7,500 nucleotides of DNA from Bradyrhizobium sp. (GTDB lineage Bacteria; Pseudomonadota; Alphaproteobacteria; Rhizobiales; Xanthobacteraceae): contig JAQGKJ010000020.1 of assembly GCA_028290165.1 (NCBI GenBank), forward strand, positions 1-7,500, given 5' to 3'. The position numbers and the translations under genes were made by a program. Of the stretch, positions 5,626-7,500 are shown piece by piece. Under the pieces are notes generated by a model. That model did no database searches and was not told where the DNA came from. It saw nothing but the letters and a program-made list of their open reading frames with translations. Position 1 is the stretch's first letter. Every line of letters begins with the position of its first letter.

Positions 5626-5700
5626 TGTAGGATGGTCGTATGAAGCGATACCTACCGAGCAACGTCGATCCGTCGTGATGGGTATCGCTTCGCTCAACCC
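5626..5700. repeat. Second palindromic repeat family, imperfect copy
   Basis: GAAGCGATACC (5642-5652) and GGTATCGCTTC (5681-5691) are perfect 11-base arms around a 28-base centre containing CGAGCAACGTCG. The flanks TGTAGGATGG and CTCAACCC fit the ends of a repeat common in Bradyrhizobium (GTAGGATGGGT...AACCCATCCTAC), but the left flank is degenerate and the right end truncated, so this looks like a decayed copy. Confidence 0.65.
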
Positions 5701-5821
5701 CGCCGAGGATCAGCGAATATCTGGTGATTAGCGGGGATAAGTCTCATGGTGCGACGCGGTCCTGTTTGAAATTCACCTTCAGGCACTGAGATTAGCGAGA
5801 TAAACAGGCCCAATCACCGCT

Positions 5822-5826
5822 GGAGG
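5822..5826 (+). promoter_or_regulatory. Ribosome binding site of the 70-aa protein gene
   Basis: GGAGG sits 6 bases before ATG 5833 and supports that start over an internal Met at residue 12, which would otherwise be plausible because the conserved-looking part begins after it. Confidence 0.6.
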
Positions 5827-5832
5827 TCCGAC

Positions 5833-6045
5833 ATGCTCGTTCGCCCTCGCGATTTGGCAGACCAGATGTCTGCCACCCAGCCGTCAAAGACATTCACGCT
5901 GCCGATTGATGAGGCTCGTCTGAAAGCCCGAGAAATCATCGATCAGTTTCCGCAGGCCGGATGCATGGCCGTCGTCGAACGCTGGCGGCAGCTTCCCGAC
6001 GGTCAGATCGAATTCACGATGCGGCACTTTCCCGCTGCGGACTGA
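5833..6045 (+). CDS. Small conserved hypothetical protein (70 aa)
   Basis: This frame of 70 residues has no signal peptide or membrane segment. The core FTLPIDEARLKAREIIDQFP (21-40) is an amphipathic helix after a short strand. VVERWRQLPDGQIEFTMRHF (47-66) gives two beta strands with a DGQ turn, so a small alpha/beta fold is likely. I recognise the pattern as a family of short Bradyrhizobium proteins without assigned function. A good ribosome binding site supports the start, and the codon use looks genuinely coding. The gene is isolated between palindromic repeats on both sides and is convergent with livF. Confidence 0.72.
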   Translation: MLVRPRDLADQMSATQPSKTFTLPIDEARLKAREIIDQFPQAGCMAVVERWRQLPDGQIEFTMRHFPAAD

Positions 6046-6088
6046 GCGCATTTCGCCTGGATAAGAATCATGGCGGCGTATCCGTTGG

Positions 6089-6152
6089 CCTCGTGGTTCG
6101 AGACGCGCGGCGTTGCCGCGCTCCTCACCATGAGGGTCTAAGACCTCGTCCT
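6089..6152. repeat. Third palindromic repeat family
   Basis: The outer arms CCTCGTGGT (6089-6097) and ACCATGAGG (6127-6135) pair with one G-T position. The inner hairpin is perfect: GCGCGGC (6105-6111), loop GTT, GCCGCGC (6115-6121). The tail GTCTAAGACCTCGTCCTGAG completes a repeat I recognise as frequent in Bradyrhizobium (GGTTCGAGACGCGC...CTCCTCACCATGAGG). It lies 43 bases after the stop of the 70-aa protein gene. Confidence 0.75.
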
Positions 6153-6202
6153 GAGAGTCTTGCTGAAATTGCAGCCAATAGAATCAGCGTTAATGGTGAA
6201 AC

Positions 6203-6291
6203 TCGTCATGCCGGGCTTGTCCCGGGCATCCACGTGTTGGGACGTGCCGCAAGAAAGGCGTGGATGGCCGGGTCAAGCCCGGCCATGACGA
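6203..6291. repeat. Fourth palindromic repeat family, next to the livF stop
   Basis: The ends TCGTCATGCCGGGCTTG (6203-6219) and CAAGCCCGGCCATGACGA (6274-6291) are near-perfect inverted repeats, continued inward by GGCATCCACG and CGTGGATGGC. A tight internal stem, GGCCGGG/CCCGGCC (6266-6272, 6278-6284), can form alone. This is the typical CATGCCCGGG-type repeat of Bradyrhizobium and relatives. It ends 10 bases past the livF stop, so it would form a strong hairpin at the 3' end of that mRNA. There is no T-tract, so it would act as a stabiliser or Rho-related barrier rather than a classical terminator. Confidence 0.8.
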
Positions 6292-6300
6292 AAGAGCGCC

Positions 6301-7020
6301 TCAAACCCCCAAATACCGGTGCTGCAGATCCGGCTCCGCGATCAACTGCTCCGACGTCCCGCTCCAGACCGCCCGTCCCCGCTCGATGATGTAGTGGCGG
6401 TCGGCGATGCGGGTAAGGTTTTCGATGTTCTTGTCGATGACGAGAACCGACTGGCCGCGCGCTTTCAGCATCGACAGACAGTTCCAGATTTCCTCACGGA
6501 TCAAGGGTGCCAGGCCTTCGGTGGCCTCATCCAAAATCAACAGCCGCGGATTGGTCATCAGCGCGCGTCCCACCGCCAGCATCTGCTGCTCGCCGCCGGA
6601 CAGCGTGCCGCCCATGTTGTTGCCGCGCTCAGCGAGCCGTGGGAACAGCGCGTGGATCTTTTCGATGGCCCAGGGATCGGGGCTGTCCAGGCGGTTGCCG
6701 GACGCGGCGACGAGATTTTCGCGCACCGTCAGGTTCGGAAATATCTGGCGCCCCTCCGGCACCAGTCCAATGCCCAGTTGCGCGATCCGAAACGAGGGCA
6801 GCTTTCGAACTTCAACGCCAGCGAACCGGATCGCGCCCGCGCGCGCGGGCGTCAGCCCCATGATGGAGCGGATGGTGGGGGTCTTGCCCATGCCGTTGCG
6901 GCCCATCATGGCCACCATCTCGCCTGATCGGACCGACAGCGACAGGCCGAACAGCACCTGGCTGAGGCCATAACAGGTCTCGATGCCTTCCACTTCCAGC
7001 AGCGGCGTTGCGTCAGCCAT
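6301..7020 (-). CDS. livF: Branched-chain amino acid-type ABC transporter ATP-binding protein LivF
   Basis: This is a full-length 239-residue ATPase of the HAAT family, one of the two cytoplasmic ATPases that power uptake with LivH/LivM permeases and a periplasmic binding protein. Walker A is GRNGMGKT (40-47), the signature LSGGEQQ (140-146) and Walker B LLILDE (160-165). VPEGRQIFPNLTVRENL (87-103) is characteristic of LivF. The switch region reads VIDKN where many LivF proteins have VEQN; this variant occurs in rhizobial paralogues as far as I recall. Pro48 replaces the second Thr of the usual GKTTT, one base change away, in the first turn of the P-loop helix. The start overlaps the livG stop by 8 bases, so the two are translationally coupled. 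Paralogues of this family also carry amides, urea and aromatic acids, so the substrate is open. Confidence 0.93.
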   Translation of the reverse strand: MADATPLLEVEGIETCYGLSQVLFGLSLSVRSGEMVAMMGRNGMGKTPTIRSIMGLTPARAGAIRFAGVEVRKLPSFRIAQLGIGLVPEGRQIFPNLTVRENLVAASGNRLDSPDPWAIEKIHALFPRLAERGNNMGGTLSGGEQQMLAVGRALMTNPRLLILDEATEGLAPLIREEIWNCLSMLKARGQSVLVIDKNIENLTRIADRHYIIERGRAVWSGTSEQLIAEPDLQHRYLGV

Positions 7021-7500
7021 GTCGGGTCACCGCATGCTGCTCGCCGAGATAGGCACGTTTTACCTCTTCGTTTTGACGGATTTCCGAGGGCTGACCGGAA
7101 GCGATCACGCGCCCGTACACCAAAACGCTGATGCGGTCGGCGAGCGCGAACACCGCGTCCATGTCATGTTCGACCAGCACGATGGTGACTTCCCGCCGCA
7201 ATTCCTGCAGCAGCTTCACCATGCGCGCGGATTCGGTGATGCCAAGTCCGGCCATGGGTTCATCGAGCAAGAGCACCTGCGGCGAGGTGGCGAGCGCAAC
7301 GGCGAGTTCGAGCTCGCGCTGTTCGCCATGGCTCAGTTGCGACACCAGCGTGTCGGCGCGCCGGCCGAGGCCAACCCGGTCCAATGCGGAGAGCGCCGTG
7401 TTGCGCAGGCCGCTTTCCTTGCGCGCATTGCCCCAGAAGCGGAACGAGTGACCGTCATGCGCCTGTGCCGCCAGCGCGACATTGTCGAGTGCGGTGAAAT
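7013..7500 (-). CDS. livG: Branched-chain amino acid-type ABC transporter ATP-binding protein LivG (C-terminal 161 residues)
   Basis: The frame enters from the right edge (first full codon 7498-7496, FTALDNVALAAQ) and stops at TGA 7015-7013, 8 bases inside livF. The visible part has the signature LSHGEQREL, Walker B VLLLDEPMAGLG with the catalytic Glu, and the switch histidine in VLVEHDMDAVFALADR. The insertion HDGHSFRFWGNARKESG before the signature is typical of LivG-like ATPases. The Walker A lies outside the window. The ending GQPSEIRQNEEVKRAYLGE is the standard LivG C-terminus. A TTG inside the frame at 7384 can be ignored as a start because family sequence continues upstream. The permease and binding-protein genes are presumably further right on the minus strand. 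Confidence 0.92.
   Translation of the reverse strand, partial: FTALDNVALAAQAHDGHSFRFWGNARKESGLRNTALSALDRVGLGRRADTLVSQLSHGEQRELELAVALATSPQVLLLDEPMAGLGITESARMVKLLQELRREVTIVLVEHDMDAVFALADRISVLVYGRVIASGQPSEIRQNEEVKRAYLGEQHAVTRHG

Noticed and set aside
1..7500. CRISPR array, transposase, integrase or phage genes
   Set aside because: There are no regularly spaced direct repeats and no transposase or integrase motifs. The repeats present are isolated palindromic elements.

Overview
The window looks like chromosomal DNA of a Bradyrhizobium-type alphaproteobacterium (Nitrobacteraceae). The grounds are GC-rich codon use, several small proteins that resemble Bradyrhizobium families, and at least four kinds of interspersed palindromic repeat that I associate with Bradyrhizobium and Rhodopseudomonas genomes. 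This assignment rests on recognition, not on a search.

Layout: (1) 1-77 is the tail of an unidentified plus-strand gene. (2) 85-752, minus strand, holds an NTF2/SnoaL-like domain followed, in the same open frame, by a two-helix membrane segment with a zinc-ribbon knuckle. The second zinc knuckle and a natural stop lie in another frame, so this locus is frameshifted. (3) 856-1395, plus strand, is a small P-loop kinase-like protein, divergent from (2). (4) 1504-4332, plus strand, is a catabolic-looking module: a phthalate-dioxygenase-type Rieske oxygenase alpha subunit, broken in two by an apparent one-base loss at 2261-2263, then a glutamine-synthetase-family enzyme that probably starts at a TTG at 2896. 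(5) 4416-4586, minus strand, is a 56-residue protein, convergent with (4). (6) 4587-5100 has no gene I can support. (7) 5113-5460 is a small secreted Thr/Pro/Ala-rich protein. (8) 5510-6291 carries four different palindromic repeats around a 70-residue conserved protein at 5833-6045. (9) 6301-7500, minus strand, is the end of a branched-chain-amino-acid-type ABC transporter operon, livF plus the C-terminal two thirds of livG, overlapping by 8 bases.

How the genes may work together: a Rieske oxygenase next to a GS-like ligase recalls aniline-type pathways, where an amine is gamma-glutamylated before or during ring oxidation. The Liv-type transporter nearby could import a substrate, but it is on the other strand and separated by repeats, so that link is weak. 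No oxygenase reductase or ferredoxin is in the window.

The most notable observation is that two genes, and possibly a third junction, each look one base away from an intact frame. That could mean local gene decay, or indel errors in the assembly. This should be settled before any biology is built on the split Rieske protein.
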